22,604 nt of DNA from Haplomitrium mnioides (Eukaryota > Marchantiophyta > Haplomitriopsida > Calobryales), in the NCBI GenBank assembly GCA_049999725.1, contig JBNGIS010022732.1, positions 1 through 22,604 on the forward strand, given 5' to 3'. The first letter of the stretch is position 1; each line of letters starts with the position of its first letter. The notes beneath the pieces are model-generated. The model saw only the letters and a list, made by a program, of their open reading frames with translations. It did not search any database and had not been told where the DNA came from. A program made the translations under genes and the position numbers. Below, piece after piece: positions 1-8,790 of this stretch.

Positions 1-512
1 TCAACATCAGTTTGCAAAAGTTCAAAAAGGTGCAAATTTGAAAGTTCAAAATCTTTTTTGAAGGCTTGTTGGAACTTTGATGAATCAGCTTTTCAGCGAA
101 AGTTCAACATGACCTCTTTGGTAAAACTTGAAAGTTCGAAGCTATTTCTTCAAAACGTATGTGTGCTTTATCACATTTTTGGCAATTTTATTTTTAAATA
201 TTGAAAGTTTGATGATGGTGTTTCGGTGAATCCGGAAAGTTCGAAAAGCTTGAAAGGTTACCAAAACAACACTATATCACCATTTCAAAAATGTGAAGAA
301 AAATGAAGAAAAACTATAAAACTATTCTAGCTCAAAGGGGAAGCCACCCCTTTTATATTTTCGACCTATCCACTACTACCATGTGCCACAATTGGAGATA
401 TTAGAGCCAAACCCCACCACCAAATGTAGGGAGTGAGGGGGTCTCTTATGAGTAACCGTTGAAGAGGTTACAAGTGAGACCTTCTTATACATGTGCGAGT
501 TTTTCTTGTTCT
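1..512. repeat. Module copy A (diverged ~500-bp repeat)
   Basis: Positions 114-512 align with 613-1012 at roughly 85% identity by eye, with an offset of 499-500 across the N gap. Shared landmarks are the start CTCTTTGGTAAAACTTG, the word TATTTTTAAATATTGAAAGTT, a TATAAAA box, a GGGGAAGCCACCCC hairpin, the word GAGTGAGGGGGTCT and the end TTTTTCTTGTTCT. Positions 1-113 have no partner because that part of copy B would lie in the gap. No ORF is supported. A TATA box followed by a hairpin suggests an LTR or other promoter-bearing repeat, but no TG...CA boundary or primer site was found, so the family is unassigned. Confidence 0.75.
315..353 (+). promoter_or_regulatory. TATA box followed by a short hairpin (copy A)
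   Basis: TATAAAA lies at 315-321. It is followed by AAAGGGG (334-340), the loop AAGCCA and CCCCTTT (347-353), a perfect 7-bp stem. The arrangement recurs in copy B. That it acts as a promoter or RNA-end signal is inference only. Confidence 0.4.
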
Positions 513-612
513 NNNNNNNNNNNNNNNNNNNNNNNNNNNNNNNNNNNNNNNNNNNNNNNNNNNNNNNNNNNNNNNNNNNNNNNNNNNNNNNNNNNNNNNN
601 NNNNNNNNNNNN
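513..612. other. Assembly gap, 100 N
   Basis: Exactly 100 N, the conventional placeholder for a gap of unknown size. The ends of both contigs belong to the same repeat, so the true distance, and even the order of the flanks, is uncertain. Confidence 0.98.
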
Positions 613-1012
613 CTCTTTGGTAAAACTTGAAAGTTCAAAGTTGTTTCTTTAGAAGCGTATGTGTGCCTTATCATCTTTTCGGAAATTTTATTTTTAAATA
701 TTGAAAGTTCAACGATGGTGTTTGGGTGAATCCGAAAAGTTTGAAAGGTTTGAAGGGTTATCAAAACAACATTATATCAACATTTCGGCAATTTGAAGAC
801 AAAAAAAGGAAAACTATAAAACTATTCTAGCTGGGAGGGGAAGCCACCCCTTTCATATTTCTTACCTATCCGCTATTGCCACATGTCACAATTAGAGATG
901 CTAGAGCCAAACCCCACCCCCAGATGCAAGGAGTGAGGGGGTCTTTTATGAGTAACCATTGAAGGGGTTACAAGTGAGACCTTCTTATACATGTGTGAGT
1001 TTTTCTTGTTCT
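613..1012. repeat. Module copy B (diverged ~500-bp repeat)
   Basis: Second copy of the module seen at 114-512. It keeps the TATA box (815-821), the GGGGAAGCCACCCC hairpin (833-854) and the TTTTTCTTGTTCT end, then runs directly into unrelated sequence at 1013. Differences from copy A are scattered substitutions and small indels, so this is an old duplication or another member of the same family rather than an exact assembly echo. Confidence 0.75.
815..854 (+). promoter_or_regulatory. TATA box followed by a short hairpin (copy B)
   Basis: TATAAAA lies at 815-821. The stem 833-840 / 847-854 has the same AAGCCA loop. Two A-T pairs of copy A have become G-T pairs and an extra outer G-C pair is present, so pairing is preserved at RNA level despite substitutions. 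Confidence 0.4.
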
Positions 1013-2451
1013 GCTTATGTGGTTTCTTCTAAGTCCCTGGTGAAGCGACAATTGGTTTGGGAACGAAGCTCATATCCAAAGCTACAGATCGCTCTCCGGA
1101 CCTGTTAAATCACCCGAAGCAACAGGATTTCAACCAAGCCTACACTAAGTCTGCCGAACTTGTGTTAAAGGTCTTCCAAAGCACTAAAATGCTCCCGAAC
1201 CTAATTTGGCTACCAAACCTACATGTTCGAAGAGGAAGGGAGATTTGCTTGTGGAAATTGAGTTTTCTGCATTCTACTTGTCAGGTTTTACAATTTTGAG
1301 CATACAAGAAGGATTGCTTGCTCAAGGAAAACATTTTTAACTATCATTTACGCATTTTGGTGGAGAATTGGCTACAATATGTGTTTTTAATTTTCTGATT
1401 TTTTGAAACAGAACACCATAGCATTCATGTTATGATCCAGAGTGTTTTCGTGTATGGAATTTGACACACAGAAGTTATTTGGAGTTTGATACAACCAGAA
1501 CTCTATTATGGGTTCTAGAATTGAACAATGTGGCATGTCAATCTATCATTCAGATCTGGTCAACTTCTACTTGACATACACATTCACTCCATTCCATTAA
1601 ACTCACCATTTGTGGATCATTTATACTAGCTATCTATCAGATTGGAGTTATAATACATCATATAATTGTTCAAAACATGCCTATATACCTGTACTATTAG
1701 ATCATATTCTGCAATATTCTGTTTTTACAGAGATAGAAAACTGATATTGAGACGAGAATAGTAAGAAGCATATAAGATTTTGAGACAAAATTGATAGTCT
1801 AATACCTTACAATACCTATACTCTACTCTCTATTAATCAACAACATTGAGAATATTATAAGTGTAGTGATTATATTATTGATTGTAGTGTTCAGAATATA
1901 GAATCTACCACATTGATTCTATAAGTGGCATAGAAGTTCAAAGTGATTAGTTGGCTCATAGTTTTGACCAAAACTAAGCAAGCTAGAAGCTACAACTAAT
2001 TTATAGTGTTTATAACTATCTACTTGACCACATCAGCTATCGATCTCATTATTTTATCAAAGCTACAAATTCAAGACTTCTGGTTCAGTAGTACACGACT
2101 TGGTTACATATCTTGGAAATCTGATCAAATTTCAATAGCCCGCTCCTGCTTGAAGAATATAGTTTATTATATCAGATTTGGTTGGTGACATCAAGACTAC
2201 TACAAGAACTTGCACTAACATTCGTTTTTATATATACAGAGTCAACCCTTTGCATATTGCAAGAAGAAGAGCGAAGCATTTTTCATAATAACTCTGTTGT
2301 CACTTTCTATTACAGAACTATAAAAACTCAAATAACAAGAAAAACTAAAAGTATTTTGCTTTTATAAATCAAAACTCTGTTAGTTTCTGAGAATACATAA
2401 TCTTTTCAATTTTCTTTTTCTTCAATTATGTTTAGACGTGCAGTCTAAAGG
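1013..2451. other. AT-rich region without recognisable gene; copia 5' leader side
   Basis: About 1.4 kb. Short open frames at 1057-1299, 2006-2188 and 2182-2367 resemble no family I recognise and have no start or splice context that supports them. The copia element beginning at 2452 should have a 5' LTR and primer-binding site here. I find neither the TGTTAGGATATATAG start of its 3' LTR nor a TGGTATCAGAG-type primer site, so the 5' LTR is lost, too diverged to see, or further upstream. Confidence 0.6.
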
Positions 2452-3375
2452 ATGGAAAAATTAAGCTTTAAGAGTTTGACCATAGAAGGGGAGAACTATC
2501 TCTCATGGTCACTTGATGCTGCAGCACACCTTGTTTCCAAGGGTTTGGAGACAACTATCCTCACTGATGAGGATATAAATGCTCAGCAAAAAGCACAAGC
2601 TTTAGTGTTTTTGAGACACCATTTGTCTAATCCTTTGAAATTACAATACCTAAATGAGAGCAATCCAAGACTCTTGTGGGATAGTTTGAAAGAACGTTTT
2701 GACCATACCAAGCCTATCCATTTGCCTAAAGCTAGGCATGATTGGGTTAATATAAGGGTTCAAGATTTTACATCCATATCTAAATATAATAGTGAACTCT
2801 TGAGAATTATCAATCAATTAACTCTATATGGTCACCTAGTTTCAAATGAGAAACATATAGAAAAGACTTTGTCAACTTTTCATCCTTCAAATATGATCAT
2901 GTCTGCATAGTATAGGAATATGACTTTCAAAAGGTATTCTGAATTGATTGCATATCTCCTACTGGCAGAAAAGCACCAATAGAAGAATTCTAAGACCAGA
3001 CCTCTTGGGACTTTGCCAATTACTCAACTACCTGAAGTGCATTTTAGTAAACCAGTGAGTAATAGAGAACAGCCAAGATAGAAAGCCAAATTTGGTTCTA
3101 ATAGGCAAACCTCAAATAGGGGAAAAGCCCTAATGATTGGTATGTACAATAATCGATTCAAGGGGAGAGGCAAAGGCAAAGGGTCTATAGGAAAATTTTA
3201 CCCAAGGGGACAAAGAGGTGGAAGACCTCAAAACAGAGGAAGAAATATGCCCTCTTCCACCAATACGAGAGGCTCAATAAGATGTACCAAATGTGGTACT
3301 ATGGGCCATGTTCAGAAAATGTGCAGAGTACCAGCACATTTGGTGGCACTATGTGCACAAGACCGTAGTAAATAG
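2452..3375 (+). pseudogene. gag: Ty1/copia gag, broken
   Basis: Capsid/nucleocapsid part of a copia polyprotein, which would package element RNA in cytoplasmic particles. The ATG at 2452 opens a copia-type N-terminus (MEKLSFKSLTIEGENYLSWS) with the conserved N-Y-L-S-W core. One frame runs to 3375 through three internal stops; the first, TAG at 2908-2910, sits in a Gln-rich stretch of relatives. After a basic Gly/Arg-rich stretch lies an intact CCHC zinc knuckle at 3283-3324, CTKCGTMGHVQKMC (CX2CX4HX4C), which binds RNA in this family. It is followed by protease in the same frame, as expected for the single-ORF layout of copia elements. The assignment is firm; function is abolished by the stops. 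Confidence 0.9.
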
Positions 3376-3396
3376 AACAATACATAGAACCATGGT

Positions 3397-3921
3397 GTGT
3401 TCCTGGAACAAGCTGATACTTTAAGTGAGTATATTGATAAGGATGATGATCTGGCTGTTCTAGAAAATCATATGTTACAGTGTTTAACTACAGTTCCTCC
3501 ATTGGATGATATTAATACATGTATTATTGATAGTGGCAGCACTCACACTATTTTGAAGTGCAAATCCTTCTTTACAACTATTACTCTCTCAAGTTGGAAA
3601 GTGACAACTATCATGGGCAGTAATCAAATAGAAGAAGGACATGGACTTGCTATTATTACATTGCCAAGAGGAACTAGACTTAACATCAGATCTAGTATAT
3701 ATGCACTTAGTGCTACTAGGAATTTCATTAGTTTTAAGGACATAAGGGACAATGGATTCTATTTACATACTAGCACTTGTAAAGATCAGGAAGCAATTCA
3801 CATTTTACAAAACACTCTTGATGGATTTGAAATAAAGGAAACATTATTTGTATATCCACTAGGGTTGTATGTCACACAAATTCAAAGTTTCTTATTTGAT
3901 GCAAAGAGTATTATGGCATAA
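3397..3921 (+). pseudogene. pro: Ty1/copia aspartic protease region
   Basis: The retropepsin-like protease would cut the polyprotein into its mature parts. The catalytic loop reads C-I-I-D-S-G-S-T-H-T-I, with the catalytic Asp at 3529-3531, matching the DSG[A/S] signature of copia proteases. The region is in the same frame as gag, after a short stretch with a stop. At its 3' end the frame breaks: TGG CAT AAA at 3914-3922 begins the W-H-K of the next domain in a different frame. The protease motif itself is intact; the polyprotein is not. Confidence 0.88.
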
Positions 3922-4924
3922 ATGATTAGGACATCTTGGCACAAATATGTTTGAGAATATTTTGAAGGTGCCAAGATTTATTCCTCCTAGCGTTAGACCA
4001 CATACAATCAATACACAATGCATCCAATGTTCTCAAGGCAAGCTTGTCCTACGACTAGCAATATCCAAGACTATGATGGATATACCTAAGTTCCTTGACC
4101 GCTTACACGCAGATGTATGTGGTCCTATTGACCCACCAAGTGGACCTTTTCAATACTTCTTGGTTATAATCTGCGCGTCATCAAAATGGTCACAAGTCTC
4201 ATTACTCTTTACCCGAAATTTGGTCTTCATTAGGATACTAGAACACATTTTCAAATTGAAAGCTCAATTTCCAGAAAATCCAGTAAGGGTCCTAAGGGTT
4301 GACAATGTGGGGGAATTTACATCAAAGACTTTTGATGAATTTTGTATGACTATGGGTATAGATACCCAATACTCTATGGCTCACATTCATTTTCAAAATG
4401 GCATAGCCAAAAGAGTTATACACAATATACAAATGATAGCTAGGCCCATGTTCATGCAGACCAGATTACCGGTTTCTGCATGAGGCCACGCTGTACTACA
4501 TGCTGCTTCTTTATTGAAATACAAGCCATCAGTATTTAATACTTTATCTCCTCACCAACTTACCTATAGGACTATTCCCTATCTCTCTCATCTACATATT
4601 TTCGGATGTCAAGTCCTTATTCCAATTTTGGGACCCAAAACGACTAAGATGGGACCTCAACAATAGAAGGGCATTTATGTAGGATATGAGTCCCCATTGA
4701 TCATATGATATTTGGTACCATCCACAACGGATGTATTTCAAGCCAAATTCGTAGATTGCCACTTCTATGAGGATATATTCCCATCATTGTTTGAAGATAA
4801 AATTTCTTCAATACTGAAACAATTAGAATTGGAGAAAGTATCCACTTTATAGATCGATCAAAGAACAAGGCAGTGTGAGGATGAAGTCAGGAGACTTCTT
4901 CACTTAACTAAAACTGTCGAACAA
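3914..4924 (+). pseudogene. int: Ty1/copia integrase with catalytic Glu replaced by Lys
   Basis: Integrase would insert element cDNA into nuclear DNA. It opens with the GAG-pre-integrase motif W-H-K-stop-L-G-H-L-G-T (3914 on; the TGA at 3923 stands where relatives have Arg). The core contains H-A-D-V-C-G-P-I with the first Asp at 4112, then R-V-D-N-V-G-E-F with the second Asp at 4301. Thirty-six codons later, in QNGIAKRV, the required Glu is Lys (AAA, 4409-4411). A TGA at 4481 stands where relatives have Trp in the block S-A-W-G-H-A. The frame continues with F-G-C-Q-V (4608 on) and G-I-Y-V-G-Y-E-S, with a TGA at 4706 for Arg. Catalysis would be lost even without the stops. Confidence 0.9.
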
Positions 4925-5743
4925 TTGCCCGACTCATTTAATGAAATTGCAAAGGTAACACGATCACATATTCAAGCTATAAATGTACCTGCAAGGATTC
5001 AAGACATTACTACAACAATGAGTGATCAATTACCAAGGCAAAAGAGAGGACGCTCTTTAGGCTCAAAAGACTCTCAGCCAAGGCAACCAAATACGACAAA
5101 GAGGACTATATTCTTCGTTGATGTACCTCTACTACCATCATCATCCACTACACCACCATCTCAGCCTACTATATCTCTTTTAGAGATCCTAGATAATAAA
5201 GAAATATCAATCTACTATATGGATACTGGGATTTTATGGCAGCAAGAGAGTGTTAGTATGGATGATCAATTCACATTCATGATTTCACAGACTATGTCCG
5301 ATGTACCCCTTGATCCATGGTCTGTCAAAGAAGCTATGGACAATCTCGATTGGATTAAATGGGAAAAGGCGATGAATTCCGAATTGGATTCGATGATAAA
5401 GAGTAAAGTATTCGGACCTTTAGTCCCCATACCCTCTAACGCCCACTTAATCAGACATAGGTGGATTTTCGTGAAGAAGCAAAATGAGAAAGGCAATATT
5501 TTCATATATAAGGTACACTTTATAGCCAAAGGCTATACACAGATACCTGAGAGAGACTATGATCTCACATACGCTCTAGTTATGGATGCTATCACATACC
5601 GGTTCCTACTTGGCTTTTCCTTATGACATGAGCTCATGACACATTAGTTAGATGTGGTGACAACATACCTATACGGGCTGCTTGATACCCAGATCTATAT
5701 GAAGGCTCCTCTAGAGCTTATTGCTAGGAATATCTATCATATT
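4925..5743 (+). pseudogene. pol: Ty1/copia linker and N-terminal half of reverse transcriptase
   Basis: A variable linker rich in Ser, Pro and Thr is followed by the start of the copia RT domain (RVT_2). Recognisable blocks are W-E-K-A-M-N-S-E-L-D-S-M (about 5365 on), R-H-R-W-I-F-V-K-K, F-I-A-K-G-Y-T-Q and, after a TGA (5624) and a TAG, L-D-V-V-T-T-Y-L-Y-G, which carries the first catalytic Asp region. The copia reading ends at I-Y-H-I (5743). About 15 codons normally following, the block containing L-Y-G-L-K-Q, are missing, and PPT-like sequence and an LTR begin at once. The RT resumes at 6406. Confidence 0.88.
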
Positions 5744-5744
5744 T

Positions 5745-5754
5745 AGGGGGAAAA
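5745..5754 (+). other. Polypurine tract abutting an LTR
   Basis: AGGGGGAAAA directly precedes the TGTCTC start of the LTR at 5755, the usual place of the plus-strand primer upstream of a 3' LTR. This suggests the LTR is the 3' LTR of an element whose interior has been deleted, not a simple solo LTR. Confidence 0.5.
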
Positions 5755-6034
5755 TGTCTCTAAGAGAAAACCTTTAAGTGAACCATCTAACTCTTTACCA
5801 ACGACCAATATAAAGCCCAAGAGGAGGAGTATTGGGCTTGGACCTTTAGTCCATGAGATGCATGCTAGGCATATTGGACCTACTGTCCCTCCTATGCATC
5901 AATCCATGCCTCTGACCAAGGATGGATATGAGATCTATTTATGGACTTAAGCAAAGTGGTCGTATATTGTAATAGTACAAGCATAAGGTTGTGCTATTTA
6001 TAAGAAAATAGAGAGGAGTGAAGGAAGTGGTAGT

Positions 6035-6147
6035 GAGTCACTTTTAGAGTTAAGATTGGATTACTTGCCTTTGAAGTCACTTTTGGTGGAGAGTCACTTT
6101 TAGGTTACTTGCATTCGAAGTCACTTTTGGTAGAGAGTCACTTTCAG
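6035..6147 (+). repeat. Tandem repeats in LTR U3 with GAGTCAC core
   Basis: Units start at 6035, 6091 and 6135 (56, 44 and a partial unit), each opening GAGTCACTTT and containing GAAGTCACTTTTGGT. The first carries TGAGTCA, a bZIP-type palindrome. Repeats of this sort in U3 often act as enhancers in plant LTRs; that role here is inference. Confidence 0.6.
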
Positions 6148-6204
6148 GGCTGAAATGAGAAGTGACTTGTAAGTGAAGAAAAGGGATGGCACCCTCTTCT
6201 CTTG

Positions 6205-6212
6205 TATAAATA
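6205..6212 (+). promoter_or_regulatory. TATA box of the nested LTR
   Basis: TATAAATA about 195 bp before the LTR end, at a typical distance for a U3 promoter, downstream of the GAGTCAC repeats. Confidence 0.5.
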
Positions 6213-6405
6213 GAAGGGCTTCTTAGCTCCACTCATCATTCTGGAGTTCCTCTCGAATCACTTGGGTTCTTTGGTTGCTTGGCTTTTGCTTGCACTCTTG
6301 GTCTTAGCTTGGACCTTAAGTTGCTTTTGGTTGAAGAACTCTATTAGAGTTCACCATGAGATCTTACTCATTTGGATTTGGTTTTTGAGATTCTTTTACA
6401 GTATA

Positions 6406-6416
6406 TGGTATCAGAG
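6406..6416 (+). other. Primer-binding-site look-alike (tRNA-iMet type)
   Basis: TGGTATCAGAG, 5 nt after the LTR end, matches the canonical plant initiator-Met primer site, yet it also reads in frame as the copia RT codons for W-Y-Q-R. I favour the coding explanation because the reading continues in frame for 46 codons. Confidence 0.4.
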
Positions 6417-6543
6417 ATTTAAAGAGGAGAAGATAGCCATGGGTTTTCACTATGATAACATTGCACCAAGTTTATTCATCAAGAATGTTGACAAAAAATT
6501 CATTGTTGTCACGATTTACATTAATGATATAAACTTATTTGGA
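6406..6543 (+). pseudogene. pol: Ty1/copia RT palm segment, YVDD changed to YIND
   Basis: Forty-six codons of copia RT lie stranded between two insertions. They start with W-Y-Q-R-F, the block that normally follows G-R-M in the LYGLKQ region, and continue through S-L-F-I-K to T-I-Y-I-N-D-I-N-L-F-G. The active-site box Y-V-D-D reads Y-I-N-D here (6517-6528), so the first metal-binding Asp of the pair is Asn (AAT), a G-to-A change. This piece lies between the RT halves at 5743 and 10251 in the correct order, showing that all three belong to one element. Too short to be functional; identity is secure from the motif order. Confidence 0.85.
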
Positions 6544-6545
6544 CA
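6541..6545. repeat. Left target-site duplicate GGACA of the 3.7-kb insert
   Basis: GGACA ends the readable copia RT on the left (Gly codon at 6541). The same five bases at 10251-10255 restart it. Five base pairs is the usual duplication size of plant LTR elements. Confidence 0.6.
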
Positions 6546-6670
6546 CCTGTGGGAGCATAGTTCTTGACAAAAGGTCAGAAACAACTCAAAGGAGGTCTCT
6601 TCTGCGCAGTGGAGTGAGAGGGAAGTGGTAAAGCTTCAGTTTTGTGTATAATGAGAGTAAAGTGTAAAAA

Positions 6671-6680
6671 TATATAAATA
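6671..6680 (+). promoter_or_regulatory. TATA-like box in the 3.7-kb insert
   Basis: TATATAAATA near the left end of the insert, in an A-rich stretch. No transcript or ORF can be tied to it. Confidence 0.25.
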
Positions 6681-7452
6681 AGTACTAGTGAGTAAATTTT
6701 GGGATGTAGTTGGAAAGGAGAGAAGGCTAGGTGATGAGGAAATTGATTTCTTTTTCAAGGAAGAAGAAGAAAAAGAAAAATATATTTTTGTGTTGTAAAA
6801 CTAATCTAGTTGTTGAGGACCAGCCAGCCCTTATCAGTCTACATGTGTATTGATGGACAGCTTGCTCAGGAACCAGTGGAATTGCATTGGAGGACAAGCT
6901 GCCATGTTTTGTGCCCTGAACTAGGTCCGTCCAAGGGCAGAGTATTAAGCGGTGGCCTTATACCCTGTGGGGATGCCTCTCGAAAGTGGGTTAGAGTCAA
7001 ATGGTTATATATTGTTTGTAGTTTATTGGAGAAAACTTATGGGACAAATGCAGCTATAGTGTGTGACGAGCTGATGGAGAATCAATTTTTACGAAGGCTC
7101 CTGTTCTATGATCTGACGGATTGACAAGATCGATTTGTAGGAAGGAAAGATTTTCTTCTCTGAGGAAGAAATGTGAAGAATGATGGGATCTGTATACGAA
7201 TGAAGAGGAAGGCTGCGATCACGTTGTGCGCTCGAAGAGGATGCTACAAAGTGAAGGCTGCAGACTGCGCTGAAAGCTCTTGCGATGGAGAAGAAGGTCC
7301 TGTCCTGGCAGTCGAAGAAGAATTTCGAATATGAATGCAAGGAGATATCTCTACGAAGAAGAATTTAGGTAGTGATAAAGGAGCGATGACTTGGCTATGG
7401 TATCTGCGCGTGGGGATGAATTAGAAAGATTGAAGAGAAGGATTCGATCGTG

Positions 7453-7490
7453 GAGAATCTGAAGAATCCGAAGAATCTGAAGAGTCCGTT
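7453..7490 (+). repeat. 9-bp GAAGAATCY tandem repeat
   Basis: Consecutive copies of a 9-bp word (GAGAATCT, GAAGAATCC, GAAGAATCT, GAAGAGTCC) within the purine-rich insert. Confidence 0.6.
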
Positions 7491-7529
7491 GTCCGCGAGG
7501 AATCCGGTTTGAAGAATATAGCGGAATTG

Positions 7530-7620
7530 AACCTTCCTAAGTGGGGAGACCACTTAAGTTGGTTCCGATTAGCCTTCCAAAGTGGGGAGGACTGGTTAAA
7601 CTGGATCCGAAGCGGGGAAG
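7530..7620 (+). repeat. Degenerate ~40-bp minisatellite, field 1
   Basis: AAGTGGGGA (or AAGCGGGGA) recurs at 7539, 7580 and 7610, each followed by a GGTT or ACTT element and GGTTCCGA or GGATCCGA. The same unit is seen again at 8605-8790. Confidence 0.55.
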
Positions 7621-8484
7621 TCAAGCAAACGAAATGGTGATATATAGACGATTCAGACTGAAGAAAATGGTGATCTTGAAAGTTTGAACTGGTCTTGCGG
7701 ATGATCTGAGAAAGTTCGAAATGGAGTTTTGAGAGTTACTGTTCTTACATCAAACTTTTCTACGAGTGACTAAGGGGAGTAATACCTGAATGGTGAAAGG
7801 ATGATAAATAGACTATCCGGACTGAAGGGAAAGTAAGTGTGAAAGTTCGAATTTGGCCAGAGATTGAAAGTTCGAAAAGGGTACAGATTCGAGAGACGAA
7901 AGTTCGACCAGGTGGTTCGGAAAATTCGAGGATCCGATTTCGAAGGCGAGTTGTTGTTCTTACATTGAGCTTCTGATGAGATCGATTGGCTTTCTTGTGG
8001 AATTAAAGATGGCTGAATCGAAGAATGGAGATTGAATGATAAGTTTGTGACTGATTCAAGTGAAGGATGATTCGAAAGGAATCGAATGAATGTTGCGATC
8101 TGATCCATGCAAGTTCTTGTTGCGAATTGAAGGAAAGAAGTTGTGAAGGAGAAATTTTTACCTGTTGGGTGTTGGAAGCTGAAAGAATGTTGCAACTAGT
8201 TGAATAAGGCTGCATTGGAAATTCAAATGTCTAGCGGTGTTGCGGAATCAAATTTTGTGTTGGAATTGCGATTGAAGGGTGATCTGATTTGAATGAAGGA
8301 TTCAAAATTATTGAAGAGCTTTACGAATCGAAGTGAAGAATGGTCATGCATAAGAGCTAGATGTGGGGAATAAGGTGAGAAATGTTGAGCAAGGACTGAT
8401 CAGATGTGAGGGAGTGATCGACCGACGAAATTTGTGCTGTAATCGGAAGGAATTGGAAATTTTAAGGGGATGAGAAAGAAATTG

Positions 8485-8580
8485 GAAGTGAAGTGAAGTG
8501 GAGTCCGTGGTCCGTGGTCCGTAGTCTGTGAAGTGTAGTCTGTGAAGTGTGGTCCGTGAAGGAGAGTCCGTGAGTCCGAA
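8485..8580 (+). repeat. GTCCGTG / GAAGTG short tandem repeat
   Basis: Runs of GAAGTG, GTCCGTG and GTCTGTGAAGTGTG words, including a ~19-bp sub-repeat around 8521-8560. Typical slippage-derived low-complexity DNA. Confidence 0.6.
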
Positions 8581-8604
8581 GAAGGCTTCGGAACTTTGCG
8601 TTAC

Positions 8605-8790
8605 ATTGTGAGGAACCCCAGTTAAGGGGGTTCCGATTTGCTTTCCGAAGTGGGGAACCCCGGTTACGGGGGATTTAGTTTTGTGTCCGTGTGGGGATCC
8701 GAAGTGGGACACCCCAGTTTAAATGGTTCCGATGGGATTACGAAGTGGGGAGCACCGGTTAGGAAGGTTGCTTTCCGAGGAGATCAACGG
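8605..8790 (+). repeat. Degenerate ~40-bp minisatellite, field 2
   Basis: Four to five units built from CCGAAGTGGGGA, then ACCCC(A/G)GTTA, then GGTTCCGAT; GAAGTGGG is visible at 8647, 8701 and 8742. It matches the units at 7530-7620, about 1 kb upstream, so both fields derive from one ancestral repeat. Confidence 0.6.

Larger units (their letters stand above)
5755..6400 (+). mobile_element. LTR of a second retrotransposon nested in copia RT (~646 bp)
   Basis: The segment begins TGTCTC, ends TTTTACA and interrupts the copia RT reading. It has the layout of an LTR: a U3 with tandem GAGTCAC repeats (6035-6147), a TATAAATA box at 6205-6212, and a downstream T/G-rich R-U5 part. No protein is encoded. 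The left flank is a PPT-like tract rather than a target-site duplicate. The bases after its end, GTATA, have no matching copy on the left. A deletion that removed ~45 nt of copia, the 5' LTR and the interior of the nested element would explain this. Boundaries rest on TG...CA and flanking coding sequence only; no second copy is present for comparison. Confidence 0.6.

Noticed and set aside
1057-1299. 80-aa + strand ORF beside module copy B
   Set aside because: Opens with a non-ATG codon (TTG) in the sequence, matches no family and has no supporting splice or start context.
5755-6400. Simple solo LTR with target-site duplication
   Set aside because: The flanks (GAAAA on the left, GTATA on the right) do not match and about 15 copia codons are missing, so a plain solo-LTR insertion does not fit.
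6810-7124. A gypsy Pol C-terminal end (an L-E-D-K-L motif at about 6880) in the 3.7-kb insert
   Set aside because: Only a four- to five-residue match in one of three frames with nearby stops, and no upstream integrase.
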